A stretch of 47,713 nucleotides of DNA from CAVTWJ01 sp963849485 (GCA_963849485.1 CAWKIF010000087.1:1-47713), one strand, 5' to 3'; counted from the stretch's first letter, positions 1-9,484 are shown. A program made the numbers and translations. Notes: generated by a model not told the origin, from the sequence alone.

Positions 1-2
1 AA

Positions 3-758
3 GTATCCGCTCCTAAACCGGTCGAAGCGCCACCCCAGGCAGTGCCTACTGCGGTTCCCCCACCCCCTCAGCCTATCCCTAAAAAGCATTCTGGTTCGGT
101 TAAAAGGGTCTTAACTCAAAATTCAGAACTTATTTTTAAACCTGCCGACCGAAGCCGAGCGGTAGCGGTGGTTGGCGTAGGTGGGACTCAAAACTCTACT
201 TCTTCTCCCCCTCCTGCTACATCTTCCCCAATGCCGGCGCCATCCACGCCAATAGTTTCCCAAGCTTCCGACCCCTTCAAAGACCGGATCGAATCGGACA
301 AGAAACTCCTCGGAGAATTCGTCGATTACTTATGCGGCGAGTCCTACCAAAACACCGGCGCCTTGCTGGATTATTTCAAGGCCCACGTGTCGCCGGATTA
401 TTACGATTCGTTCATAGGCAACAATTTCTCGCCCAACTATTTGCAAAGGATCAAAAACAAAAAGGAAACCGTGACGTTTACGCGCACCCAGCCCGGCCAG
501 TTCGTGAAAGCGGACTCCCGCACGGATGAATTCAAGGTGGTGGGGATCATGACCCGTAAAAGCGACCTGAATAGCCAGGGGGAGCTGGTTTCCTCCGAGG
601 CGGTGGCCTTTCGCGTCGGCTTGCGGCAAGGGCCCAAGGGCGTGGTGGTTTGCAAAGTGGATAGGGTTTGGCCCCTAAAGGAAATAAGAAAAAAGAGGGG
701 CGAAAGCCGTTATTTGTGTCAGGGAACCTTTACCGCCACCGCCTCAATTTTGATCTGA
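3..758 (+). CDS. Secreted or periplasmic protein of unknown function, 5' end outside window
   Basis: The reading frame is open to the left edge, so the gene begins upstream and the GTG at position 42 is probably internal. The visible N-terminal 80 residues are rich in Pro, Ala, Ser and Thr, with runs of prolines, and look like an extended linker. From about residue 90 (counted from the edge) a globular domain of roughly 145 residues follows, with alternating hydrophobic strands and one cluster of Tyr/Phe. I do not recognise a family; the compact alpha-plus-beta pattern after a Pro-rich linker recalls periplasmic domains of envelope machines, but that is a guess. Its last 40 bp overlap the 3' end of the convergent barrel gene at 719-1906. 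The final 20 residues, which lie in the overlap, are less convincing and could reflect a small indel near the end. Confidence 0.6.
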   Translation, partial: VSAPKPVEAPPQAVPTAVPPPPQPIPKKHSGSVKRVLTQNSELIFKPADRSRAVAVVGVGGTQNSTSSPPPATSSPMPAPSTPIVSQASDPFKDRIESDKKLLGEFVDYLCGESYQNTGALLDYFKAHVSPDYYDSFIGNNFSPNYLQRIKNKKETVTFTRTQPGQFVKADSRTDEFKVVGIMTRKSDLNSQGELVSSEAVAFRVGLRQGPKGVVVCKVDRVWPLKEIRKKRGESRYLCQGTFTATASILI

Positions 759-1906
759 TAAGTGGCCCCGAGGGTCCAATAAACGTAACGTAAATCCACT
801 GCCTCATTCAGGCTGAAATCATAGGCCGCATTATGGGCGATAATGTAATCGAAGCCCCCGGTCAAACTCAAAGCGGTTTGTTTATCCAAAGGCAGGAAAT
901 AGCCGGGATTCAACACGAAGAGCCATCCCCCCCCGTTGTATAGGCCGGAGGAGTCCCAAAGGGGATATCCGTTGACCGTCACGAACTTGAAAAGACCCGT
1001 GAGGGACAGGTTGGAGATATTGTAGCCGGGGGTCACGTAAAACTGAGCGCCCGAGGAGCCAAAGGGTTCGGTGCCAAAGATGGGGTTCCCCGAGAGAATC
1101 AAAATAATGCCTCTGAGCCAGGCTGTAGACCTGCGCCCCAAGGCCCCAACAAAAACCCGCAGGATCATAAAAGGAATAGGAACCGGAAAGGTTCGGCCCC
1201 AATTGGTAGTCGGTGATGCCGTTCTCATCCATGGGAACGCGCCGCGGTAGCCGTCAGGCGAAAGACGCTGGATTGGTTCGCCGGAAACATTTCGGTGCGG
1301 TTGAGGGCCAGGAAAAAGGAGTCCCCTACCTTGAATTGGATGTCCTGGAGCCCCCCCGCGTTCGGGTCGTAGGTTCCGAAATAATAATACCCCAGGGCCG
1401 CCCCATATTTCACGGATTTGCCCTCGGGTACCAAACCCCGTATAGCCCGCTCACTCCCCAACCCTCGTCGGAGTACCGGCCGGGAAGAGAGAGAAGGGAC
1501 ATTGGAGGCGATCTGCTTCGTTTCCCAGGAAGGGTCCCCCGTGGGAACCGTCAAGTCCAGCTCGGCTATGGAAGAAAGCCCGAAAGCCGTGAAGTAATAC
1601 TGCCCCCCCAGGGTCGTGGCGGTAAGGTTGGTCAGGTTTTGGGTTTCCGTCCCATTGAGTGAATCGGTATAACTTCCAAAAGCGAAGGAGGTTTGTCCGT
1701 AGACTTCGCAATGGGAATCGAGGACATAGTTCATGGAAAAGGGGCGAACCCCTCCGCTCCATTGAACGGCATAAGGGTATTGGCGGCCTGCCAGCCGTCA
1801 TAGCTCAAACCCAGGGATAGTACGTCTTGAACTCGCAACCTGAGGGGCTTCCCCACCCGAGGGTCAAGAGGGGCAGGAGCAGGCCAAAGGAAAGCCGCAC
1901 CCTCAC
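719..1906 (-). pseudogene. Outer-membrane beta-barrel-like protein, broken by about four frameshifts
   Basis: A GTG at 1906 overlaps the stop of the preceding small gene (GTGA overlap) and opens a clean signal peptide: MRVRLS, a Leu-rich core, then a Gly/Ser/Pro region. Beyond it, barrel-like sequence continues in shifting frames: strands around LGLSYDGW, then MNYVLDSHCEVYG, then MDENGITDYQLG, then VTPGYNISNLSLTG, ending at 719. Alternating hydrophobic/polar strands rich in Tyr, Gly and Ser are typical of an outer-membrane barrel of about 395 residues. The frame changes fall near 1850, 1738, 1235 and 1090, mostly at C or G runs. Product identity within barrel proteins is unknown. It could be a true pseudogene, but the good protein character of every segment makes assembly indels at least as likely. 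Confidence 0.6.
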
Positions 1907-2294
1907 GGTACCGCCTGGATGATTCCCTGGGTTCCACCCGGAATCACTACTGGCTTACTGCTAACACCCAAGTTGGTGACAGGGGAATTTAGACGGTAGC
2001 CATAGCCCGCGGCGTTCGGGTCGTTTAAGGATTGATCCAAATAGGTTCGGATACCCAATTCAGTTAGGTGCAGTTCCTTTAAAGACGGATCCTTCATTCC
2101 GGAATCATCCGAAGTTTCTTTCAATTCTTTTTTGGTTTCGGCCGGTTTTTTGGGGGGGATTTCACTGGTGTGGAAGAGGGCGAGGCAGCGGTTTGGGCCA
2201 TCACAACGGAATTGCCGAGGCAAAAAATCAAGAACAGGATAAGGCGCCATGCCCGGACATCCTCAAAACGGGAAACCAAATGGATCTCGTACAT
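1903..2294 (-). CDS. Small secreted protein of unknown function, one frameshift at a homopolymer
   Basis: An ATG at 2294 opens a frame containing a signal peptide (RLILFLIFCLG core, then VMAQTAASPSS as a likely cleavage region). The frame runs into a stop shortly after a T6-G7 run near 2154-2166, whereas the sequence after that run continues smoothly in another frame, giving a Lys-rich stretch, an amphipathic region (KELHLTELGIRTYLDQSL) and a C-terminus ending at 1903. One base gained or lost in the homopolymer therefore joins the two halves into a protein of about 130 residues. A TTG eight codons... or fewer downstream of the ATG is an alternative start. The stop overlaps the GTG start of the beta-barrel gene, so the two are probably translated together and may act together at the envelope. 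No family is recognised. Confidence 0.5.
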
Positions 2295-2425
2295 GGTCCT
2301 CGGCTCTAAATTGTTCTCCCCAAACGTTCTGACGCCGTTGATGTTATCAAGAAGGTTTTGGAAAAAACAACAAGGACTAGCTAAATTTGCAAGGCATTAA
2401 CAACCGTGAAAAAAAAGAGAATGAA

Positions 2426-3498
2426 TCAGCTTTTCAAGGGGGCATCGAACTCGACCCCCTTTTCCCCGGCCACCACTTCCCCGATCACCAGGGGCTTGGC
2501 TCCGTTTTTGGAAAGCTCCGCCAGTGTCTTTTCCCGATCGTTTTTCCCGACCAGGAGAATCATTCCAATCCCCATGTTGAGGGAACGGTAGGACTCAAAC
2601 TCGGACAGGTTCCCGGTCTTGACCATCCATTGGAACAGGGGCGGGAGGGGCCAAGAGCCTTTTTTGAACCTGATCCGGCATCCCTCGGGCAGGACCCGGG
2701 GCGGGTTGTCGATCAGGCCCCCGCCCGTGATATGGGCCATGGCTTTGACCGGGACGAGGTCCAGAATGGGATAAACCTCATGGAAATAGCTCTTGTGGGG
2801 AATCAATAGCAAGTCGCCGATGGGCCCCCCGAGTTCGGGGACGACATCGGTGTAATTTAACCCCGCTACCTCCTTGACCAGTTTCCGGGCTGAGGAATAA
2901 CCGTTCGTATGGAGTGAGACGGAGGGCAGGCCGATGCAAGACATCCCCCGGGAACCACATTTTGGCCCCGAATCACCTTGTCCTTCTCGACCACTCCCAC
3001 GATGGTTCCAGCGATATCGTAGTCCCCTTCCTTGTACACCGAGGGCATCTCCGCCGTCTCGCCGCCGATCAGGACCAGCCCCGCTTTGACGCACTGATCT
3101 GCCATGCCGGAAACGATCTCTTCCACCACGGAGACGTCCAACTTGCTCGCGGCCAGGTAATCGAGGAAAAAAAGCGGCTTGGCCCCCTGGACCAGGATGT
3201 CGTTGATCGAATGGCCGATGATATCCGCCCCGAGGCCCCGGTATTTCCTCATTTCCACGCCGATCTGGGTCTTGGTGCCTACGCCATCGGTTGAGGATAC
3301 GAGGACCGGTTTCTTGTATTTCGTGGTGTCAAACTCAAACAGTCCCCCGAAAAGGCCGATGTCGGACAGCACCGATGGATTAAAGGTCTTTTTCACCAAT
3401 TGTTTGATGCGCCGGATGGACTCGTTTCCCTTTTCAATGTTCACCCCGGCGTCTTCGTAAGAAATCTGTTTCAAGAAATCCCCCAAGTTAAGTTTCAT
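2426..3498 (-). CDS. purM: Phosphoribosylformylglycinamidine cyclo-ligase (AIR synthetase), frameshifted
   Basis: PurM closes the imidazole ring, converting FGAM and ATP to AIR in step five of purine synthesis. The start MKLNLGDFLKQISYEDAGV at 3498 fits the family, which has YxDAGVD near its N-terminus. TDGVGTK, the GHSINDILVQGA strand and IGGETAEMP are clear PurM motifs; the second half has LHTNGYSSARK, AHITGGG and NPPRVLP. Combined length is about 357 residues against a usual 345. The frame breaks near 2940-2950, after VVPGG and before IGLPS. The family normally reads PGD-VLIGLPS here, so a net gain of one or loss of two bases (one in a G5 run on the coding strand) repairs it. Because the gene is core and its product intact on both sides, an assembly error is likely. 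It lies apart from the other pur genes behind a plus-strand insertion. Confidence 0.85.
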
Positions 3499-3600
3499 TG
3501 GTGTCAGAAGTTTGGACGAGGGAATATCGTAAGGGTCGGGTCCTCCCAGAACAAGTGGGAAAACTTTTACCGGACGCACCCCTGAGAAACCTATCGTTCT

Positions 3601-3747
3601 TTAACAGGATGCTGAAAAAGTCCGAGAAACGGACTTTTTCTTATTTACGAACGAGCCACAACACATAAAAACCATATTTTAAGTGGCTCGTTCTATCCCA
3701 TGGCTGTCGACAGGGTGCTGAAAAATACTTTTTCAGCACCCTGTTAA
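3601..3747. repeat. Short inverted-repeat element (MITE-like)
   Basis: The element is bounded by 19-bp inverted repeats: TTAACAGGATGCTGAAAAA at 3601-3619 and its complement at 3729-3747, with one mismatch. Inside are three further structures. GAAAAAGTCCG and its complement form an 11-bp hairpin with loop AGAAA (3614-3640). AACGAGCCAC at 3650-3659 pairs perfectly with 3683-3692. A third copy of the end repeat at 3710-3725 pairs with the right end over 16 bp with a 3-nt loop. No coding region fits inside. This nested palindromic layout is typical of non-autonomous mobile elements moved by a transposase encoded elsewhere. It sits between purM and the divergent diguanylate cyclase gene. Confidence 0.65.
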
Positions 3748-3817
3748 AAGCCCCGTTTACAATAGGCGGGCCTTGGTTCCAACACAGTTGAATATTACGT
3801 TCGGGAAAGATCCTGAA

Positions 3818-5086
3818 ATGACGAAGACCACGACCCTCACCAGCCGATGGACGGCCCTTTACCTGGGGATCTGCCTGGTGCCCCTTTCCCTTTACTTCCT
3901 GCAAACCTATCTATTCCCAACGGGTTCACCCCCCGTGATGAACGCCTTTTTTACCTACGCTCCCGACCTGATCCTGGCCCTGGTGGCCCTGCTGGGATGG
4001 CAGATCTCCCAAACCCGCATCTTCTGGGCCGCCTTGACCGACCTGTTGCTCTACCATTACCTGCTCCACCCTTCCACGCTGGTGGCGCTTCCGGCGGACC
4101 GGCTGAAAACCTTCGAGATCCTCGTGGTGGGGCTGCCCCTCTACTGGACCATTTTATTTTTAATCCGGGAAAGCAAGCTCATCAGCGAGCCCACCCTCAG
4201 CCGGATAGGTCTGGCCGTCAGCCCCCTCCTCTTATTTCTCGCCCTCGCCGGATGGGCGCCCGACATCCATCACCAGATCCTCCATTGGAAATTTTTCTGG
4301 GGTCCAATGGCCGTCTGGCCCGAGCTTTCCGCCCTCACCCTGCTAGGGTTCGGGGCGGCGGTTTATTTCACCCACGACCACAAGATCCAGCCTTTCCTGG
4401 TGGCCTTCTATGTGGCCCGCCTGCCCCTCTTTCTTTCGCTTTACCTCTCGCTGGCCCTGGACGTTCAGCCCCTTCTGGCCGTCAACCGCTTCCTGGTGAT
4501 TTGCAGTTTCCTTTCGCTATCGGCGGTTTTCCTGGCCGAGATCATCCGTTTATACCTGAAGCGGGTTTACCAGGACCCCTTGACCGCCATCCCCAACCGC
4601 CAGGCCCTGGACGACCGGCTCCACGGCCTCAGCGGGCAATACGCGATCGCCATGGTGGATATCGACCACTTCAAGAAATTTAACGATACCTACGGCCATG
4701 CCGAGGGGGACAACGTCCTTCGCATGGTGGCCCAGCACCTCATGGGACACCTCGGCCGGGACATCTACCGTTATGGCGGGGAGGAGTTCTGCGTGGTGTT
4801 CGAGGGGGAGAAGCGGGAGGAAGCCGAAACCCGGATGGAACTGGCCCGGGGAACCCTGGAAAAAAGAAAATTCTCCCTCCGGGGCAAGAGGCGGCGGGAG
4901 GACGAGAAAGCGGAAACCTCACTAGAGGAAGCCGGGCACCGGGGCAAAGTGCAGATTACCATTAGCGTCGGGATCGCCGAACGTAAAAAAAACAACTTGG
5001 ATTACCGGGAAGTGATTAAGAAGGCCGACCGAGCGCTTTACGAGGCCAAGGGTCAGGGCCGCAACCGGGTCGTGCAGGCGAAATAA
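3818..5086 (+). CDS. Membrane-bound diguanylate cyclase (GGDEF domain)
   Basis: The predicted enzyme joins two GTP into cyclic di-GMP. I chose ATG 3818, preceded by GGGAAAGA, over an upstream TTG. Residues about 10-230 contain seven or eight hydrophobic segments, a sensory-looking membrane region of no recognised type. The GGDEF domain starts with DPLTAIPNR (253-261), has the metal-binding VDIDHF near 281-285, and carries the active-site GGEEF at 320-324. The inhibitory RxxD site expected nine to six residues before it reads HLGR, so product inhibition through that site is unlikely. A charged insertion (RGKRRREDEK) separates the active loop from the last strands. The gene is alone on the plus strand among purine genes, with its stop 13 bp from that of convergent purF. 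A PilZ receptor is encoded at 44759-45127. Confidence 0.9.
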   Translation: MTKTTTLTSRWTALYLGICLVPLSLYFLQTYLFPTGSPPVMNAFFTYAPDLILALVALLGWQISQTRIFWAALTDLLLYHYLLHPSTLVALPADRLKTFEILVVGLPLYWTILFLIRESKLISEPTLSRIGLAVSPLLLFLALAGWAPDIHHQILHWKFFWGPMAVWPELSALTLLGFGAAVYFTHDHKIQPFLVAFYVARLPLFLSLYLSLALDVQPLLAVNRFLVICSFLSLSAVFLAEIIRLYLKRVYQDPLTAIPNRQALDDRLHGLSGQYAIAMVDIDHFKKFNDTYGHAEGDNVLRMVAQHLMGHLGRDIYRYGGEEFCVVFEGEKREEAETRMELARGTLEKRKFSLRGKRRREDEKAETSLEEAGHRGKVQITISVGIAERKKNNLDYREVIKKADRALYEAKGQGRNRVVQAK

Positions 5087-5099
5087 GCCCGGCAGCTTA

Positions 5100-6512
5100 T
5101 CAGCATTTGCTCATTTCGAGGCTGTACTTCTCCGTCTCCTCGTCAAACGCGACCGGGTACTTGCCCGTGAAACAGGCCGCGCAATGGCCCTGGGGAGTTC
5201 CCTCCACCGCCTTCATCATCCCCTCCACCGAGAGGTAGGAAATACTATCCACCCGCAAATAGGTCCGGATCTCTTCCAGGCTGTGGGTGGCGGCGATGAG
5301 TTCCTTCCGGCTGGGGAAATCCATCCCGTAAAAGCAAGGGGAAATGATGGCGGGAGAGGTGATGCGCAGGTGAATTTCCTTCGCTCCGACATTGCGAATC
5401 ATCTTAACAATCTTGCGCATGGTGGTTCCCCGGACGATGGAATCGTCAATCAGGATCACCCTTTTTCCCTCCAGGGATTCCTTCACGGCGTTGTATTTGA
5501 GCCTCGCCCCGAAATCGCGGATCGCTTGGTTGGGCTCGATGAAAGTACGGCCCACATAGTGGTTTCGGATCAGCCCCATTTCATAGGGAATCTTCGCCTC
5601 GATCGCGAAGCCCGTCGCCGCCATATTGGAGGAATCCGGCACCGGTACCACCACATCCGCAGGAACGGCGGATTCCTGCGCCAAGATGGCTCCCAACCGC
5701 TTGCGGACCTTTTGCACACTTGTGTTGTAGATATGCGAGTCGGGCCGGGCGAAGTAAATGAACTCGAAAATACAGGCGGAGTGCGTGACGGTCTCGTAAG
5801 GCTTGATAGATACCAGCCCGTTCTCGTTGATCAGCACGATCTCCCCCGGCTCCACGTCGCGCACGTACTTGGCGTCGATGATGTCGAAGGCGCAGGTTTC
5901 GCTGGCCAGGACCCAGGCGTTTTCCAGCCTGCCCAGGCACAGGGGGCGGAAGCCGTTCGGATCCCTCATGCCCATCAAACCCTCGTCGGAGAGCACCAGG
6001 AGGGAATAAGCGCCCCTTACCTTACGCAGGGACTCGATCAGGCTTTCGATCATGGTGTGGCTGTTGTTACGGGCCAGAAGGTGGATGATGACCTCCGAGT
6101 CGACGGTGGAAACAAAGATCGATCCGTGTGCCTCCAACTCGTCCCGGATCCGGCGGGCGTTGACCAGATTGCCGTTGTGCGCGAGGGCAATGGAACCACG
6201 GGCATACTCCACCGCGATGGGTTGGGCGTTGCGTAACTGCGACGAGCCGGTGGTGGAATAACGGACATGCCCGATGGCCGTCGTACCCGGCAAATGCTTG
6301 AAGTCCTCCTCATGGAAGATATCCGCCACCAACCCCATGCGCTTGTGGTTGAACAACTGCCCGTCCTGCATGGTGCAGATCCCGGCGGATTCCTGGCCCC
6401 TGTGTTGGAGCGAATGCAGGCCTAAATAAGTGATTTTGGCGGCTTCCGGATGACCCCAAACGCCGAATACACCGCACTGGTCATGTGGCTTGTCATCTTC
6501 CAAATAGGGCAC
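5100..6512 (-). CDS. purF: Amidophosphoribosyltransferase
   Basis: PurF commits PRPP and glutamine to purine synthesis as 5-phosphoribosylamine. The GTG start at 6512 has an AGGAGG six bases upstream. A 12-residue leader precedes Cys13 (DQCGVFG), the nucleophile of the N-terminal glutaminase after propeptide removal, as in the Bacillus type. The phosphoribosyltransferase loop VILIDDSIVRGTT is at 352-364. Cysteines at about 247, 393, 444 and 447 (the last pair in CAACF) match the four ligands of the 4Fe-4S cluster in Bacillus-type enzymes, so this is the oxygen-sensitive Fe-S form. At 470 residues it has the family length. It is the last gene of the purB-S-Q-L-F run, 54 bp after purL. Confidence 0.97.
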   Translation of the reverse strand: MPYLEDDKPHDQCGVFGVWGHPEAAKITYLGLHSLQHRGQESAGICTMQDGQLFNHKRMGLVADIFHEEDFKHLPGTTAIGHVRYSTTGSSQLRNAQPIAVEYARGSIALAHNGNLVNARRIRDELEAHGSIFVSTVDSEVIIHLLARNNSHTMIESLIESLRKVRGAYSLLVLSDEGLMGMRDPNGFRPLCLGRLENAWVLASETCAFDIIDAKYVRDVEPGEIVLINENGLVSIKPYETVTHSACIFEFIYFARPDSHIYNTSVQKVRKRLGAILAQESAVPADVVVPVPDSSNMAATGFAIEAKIPYEMGLIRNHYVGRTFIEPNQAIRDFGARLKYNAVKESLEGKRVILIDDSIVRGTTMRKIVKMIRNVGAKEIHLRITSPAIISPCFYGMDFPSRKELIAATHSLEEIRTYLRVDSISYLSVEGMMKAVEGTPQGHCAACFTGKYPVAFDEETEKYSLEMSKC

Positions 6513-6566
6513 GCCAACCTCCTCAAGTCGTTAAAAGAACCACCCTCGGCCTAATGAACCTAGGGC

Positions 6567-8786
6567 CTAGCCCATCCTTTTTTCAATGGCCGTGAAAAAC
6601 AATTCTCCCAGCCGGGAAACAGGCGCTTGGAGAACTCCTGTAATTTCCAGGTCCTCTCCCTCGACCACCCCGATTTTGTCGAACGGCACGCCATGCGTGC
6701 GGGCCAGGCTTTCCAACTCCGCGGCTTTCTGAGGCTTGCAGGAAACGATCACTCGGGACTGGGCCTCGCCAAACAGGCGTCCGTCCAATCGGCCATTTCC
6801 TGGCAGGGAAACCCTCGCGCCCCGGCGTTCCTTCTCATGCGTTAATCCGGTAAAACAACATTCGGCAAGGGTCACCGCAAATCCGCCGTCGGAGCAATCA
6901 TGTGCGCTTTGCCACAAGCCCTTTCGGGTGCCTTCGATGAGGGTTTGGTGGAGGCTTTTCTCTTTTGAGAGGTCAAGCTGGGGGCAAAGACCTGTTTTGA
7001 GGCCCTGGGAGAGCTGGAGATACCGGCTTCCCCCGATGGAATCCCCGATCTCCCCTAAAAGATAAATGACATCACCCTCTCTTTTGAACCATTGAGTCAC
7101 GCTTTTAGTGACATCCTGAAACAAGCCTATCATCCCCACGATGGGGGTGGGGTCGATGGCCCCGGAAGGGTTCTCGTTGTAAAGAGAGACGTTTCCGCCG
7201 GTGATGGGGATATCCAGGAACCGGCAGGCCTCCCCCAACCCCGCGATAACGCGGTCGAAGTAATAGAAAACCTCGGGTTTTTCGGGGTTTCCGAAATTCA
7301 GGCAATCGGTCATCCCGACAGGCTCGGCGCCGGAGCAGGCGATATTACGGGCGGACTCCGCCACGACGATCTTGGCCCCCTCGAATGGATCCAGCGCGCA
7401 ATAGGAACCGATTCCGTCAATGGTCATGGCGAGGCCGAGAGGGGTTCCCTTCACCCGAATCACAGCCGCGTCGGAACCAGGCCGGATAAGGGTGTTGGAC
7501 CGCACCATATGGTCGTATTGCCGGTAAACCCAGCGCTTACTGGCGATGGTAGGATCGGATAGCAGCTTTTCCAGGACCGTCAGGGAATCGGAAGGGACGT
7601 CCACTTGACCCTCGTTGAACTCCCTGTGTTTTTTTAGGATCGCGGGCTCGGATTTCGCCGGGTGATAAACAGGCGCCTCGGTCAATGACTCAGCGGGAAC
7701 GTCCACCACGACCTTCCCGTTTTCTTTCACCACCATGCGACCGGTATCGGTCACGAAACCGATGGTGGCCGCGTGCAGGTCCCACTTGGCCAGGATCTCG
7801 TGAACTTTTTGCTCGTATCCGGGCTTGGCCACCAGAAGCATACGCTCCTGGGATTCCGATAGGAGTATCTCATAGGGGGTCATTCCCTTTTCGCGCTGTG
7901 GCACCTTGGCCACGTCGATCTCGATGCCCGCCCCGCCCCGGCTAGCCATTTCGCAGGTGGAGCAGGTGAGGCCAGCCGCCCCCATGTCCTGGATACCCAC
8001 TAGGAAGCCGCCGTGGATAAGCTCCAAGGTGGCTTCCATGAGGAGTTTCTCCATGAAGGGATCGGCCACCTGGACGGCGCTTCTCTTTTCCGTCGACTCG
8101 TCGGTGATCTCGGTAGAAGCGAAGGTAGCGCCGTGGATACCGTCCCGGCCGGTGGTAGCCCCAATATAAATGACGGGATTATTCAGGCCGGAAGCACGGC
8201 CCCGAATAATCTGATCGTGACGAACCAGGCCCACGCTCATGGCGTTGACCAAGCAGTTTTCGCTATAGCTCTCATCGAATAGCACTTCCCCCGCCACAGT
8301 GGGAATGCCCATGCAATTTCCATAATCCGCAATACCGTTCACCACCCCCGCGAAGAGCCGCTGGACCTTGGGGTCGGTGAGGGGGCCAAAGCGGAGGGAA
8401 TTCAGGCTGGCCACGGGCCGGGCGCCCATGGTGAAGATGTCGCGCAGGATGCCGCCCACGCCGGTCGCGGCGCCCTGGTAGGGCTCGATGGCCGAGGGAT
8501 GGTTGTGGGATTCCACCTTAAAGGCCACCGCCCATCCCTCGCCAATATCAAGGATTCCGGCGTTCTCACCCGGGCCCTGAAGAACCCGGGAGCCTTTCGT
8601 GGGTAGGGTTTTCAATAGCGCCCGGGAATGCTTGTAACCGCAATGCTCGCTCCACATGACCGAATAGACTCCCAGTTCGTTCAGGTTGGGCGTTCGTCCC
8701 AGGATGTCGCAAATACGCTGGTACTCTTCCGGTTTGAGGCCGTGTTCCTGGATGATTTTCGGTGTGATTTCAGGGGAGGGAGTCAT
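6567..8786 (-). CDS. purL: Phosphoribosylformylglycinamidine synthase, large subunit
   Basis: PurL uses ammonia supplied by PurQ and ATP to turn FGAR into FGAM. At 739 residues it is the short form that works with separate PurS and PurQ, not the 1,300-residue fused form. SEHCGYKHS (46-54) and ESHNHPSAI (92-99) are hallmark motifs, followed by the glycine-rich GAATGVGGILRD. Two AIR-synthetase-like halves are visible, the second beginning near residue 430 with the conserved IDGIGSYCALDP region. The ATG at 8786 overlaps the purQ stop by 4 bp (ATGA), showing translational coupling within the complex. Confidence 0.97.
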   Translation of the reverse strand: MTPSPEITPKIIQEHGLKPEEYQRICDILGRTPNLNELGVYSVMWSEHCGYKHSRALLKTLPTKGSRVLQGPGENAGILDIGEGWAVAFKVESHNHPSAIEPYQGAATGVGGILRDIFTMGARPVASLNSLRFGPLTDPKVQRLFAGVVNGIADYGNCMGIPTVAGEVLFDESYSENCLVNAMSVGLVRHDQIIRGRASGLNNPVIYIGATTGRDGIHGATFASTEITDESTEKRSAVQVADPFMEKLLMEATLELIHGGFLVGIQDMGAAGLTCSTCEMASRGGAGIEIDVAKVPQREKGMTPYEILLSESQERMLLVAKPGYEQKVHEILAKWDLHAATIGFVTDTGRMVVKENGKVVVDVPAESLTEAPVYHPAKSEPAILKKHREFNEGQVDVPSDSLTVLEKLLSDPTIASKRWVYRQYDHMVRSNTLIRPGSDAAVIRVKGTPLGLAMTIDGIGSYCALDPFEGAKIVVAESARNIACSGAEPVGMTDCLNFGNPEKPEVFYYFDRVIAGLGEACRFLDIPITGGNVSLYNENPSGAIDPTPIVGMIGLFQDVTKSVTQWFKREGDVIYLLGEIGDSIGGSRYLQLSQGLKTGLCPQLDLSKEKSLHQTLIEGTRKGLWQSAHDCSDGGFAVTLAECCFTGLTHEKERRGARVSLPGNGRLDGRLFGEAQSRVIVSCKPQKAAELESLARTHGVPFDKIGVVEGEDLEITGVLQAPVSRLGELFFTAIEKRMG

Positions 8787-9484
8787 TTGACCGCTCCCGT
8801 GAAAGATTGGAGAATGGAATTCCAGATGTATTTCCCATCGTGGCTGCCCAACACGTCCTCACAGGAACGGTCCGGATGGGGCATGAGTCCGAAAACATTC
8901 CGTCCCACGTTGCGGATACCCGCCACCGACCGGAGCGACCCGTTTGGGTTGCCCTCCTCAGTCAATTCGCCCTGGGAATCGCAATAACGGACCACGATCT
9001 GGCCCTCCCCTTCCAGCCTTTGCATCCCCTCTGGATCGATGAAGTAGTTCCCCTCACCGTGGGCGATGGGCAGTTTCAGGATTTGTCCTTTTTGGCAGGC
9101 GATCGTAAAAGGCGTGTCGGTTTGTTCCACCTTCAGGTAGACGTTCTGACAGATGAATTTCAAGGTTTTGTTCCGAATCAGGGCCCCGGGCAGGAGCCCC
9201 GCCTCACAGAGGATTTGGAAACCGTTACAAATTCCGATGACCAAGCCCCCTTTCGCGGCGAAATCGGCCACAGAATTCATGACGGGCGAGAAACGGGCGA
9301 TAGACCCGGTACGCAGGTAATCGCCGTAGGAGAATCCCCCCGGCACCACGACGCAATCGGGGTTCTGGAGATCCGTCTCCTTGTGCCAGATCATCTCCAC
9401 TTTCTGGCCCATCACATCGCGGATCGTGTACTCGCAGTCATGGTCGCAATTGGATCCGGGGAAAACGGTGACGGAAAATTTCAT
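8783..9484 (-). CDS. purQ: Phosphoribosylformylglycinamidine synthase, glutaminase subunit
   Basis: PurQ is a class I glutamine amidotransferase that releases ammonia for PurL. Its nucleophile Cys86 is in GICNGFQ, and His203 with nearby acidic residues in MPHPDRSCE completes the active site. The N-terminal VFPGSNCDHD and PGGFSYGDYLR are typical of stand-alone PurQ. Length, 233 residues, is normal. It overlaps both neighbours by 4 bp (purS stop upstream, purL start downstream), as expected for subunits made in fixed ratio. Confidence 0.97.
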   Translation of the reverse strand: MKFSVTVFPGSNCDHDCEYTIRDVMGQKVEMIWHKETDLQNPDCVVVPGGFSYGDYLRTGSIARFSPVMNSVADFAAKGGLVIGICNGFQILCEAGLLPGALIRNKTLKFICQNVYLKVEQTDTPFTIACQKGQILKLPIAHGEGNYFIDPEGMQRLEGEGQIVVRYCDSQGELTEEGNPNGSLRSVAGIRNVGRNVFGLMPHPDRSCEDVLGSHDGKYIWNSILQSFTGAVK

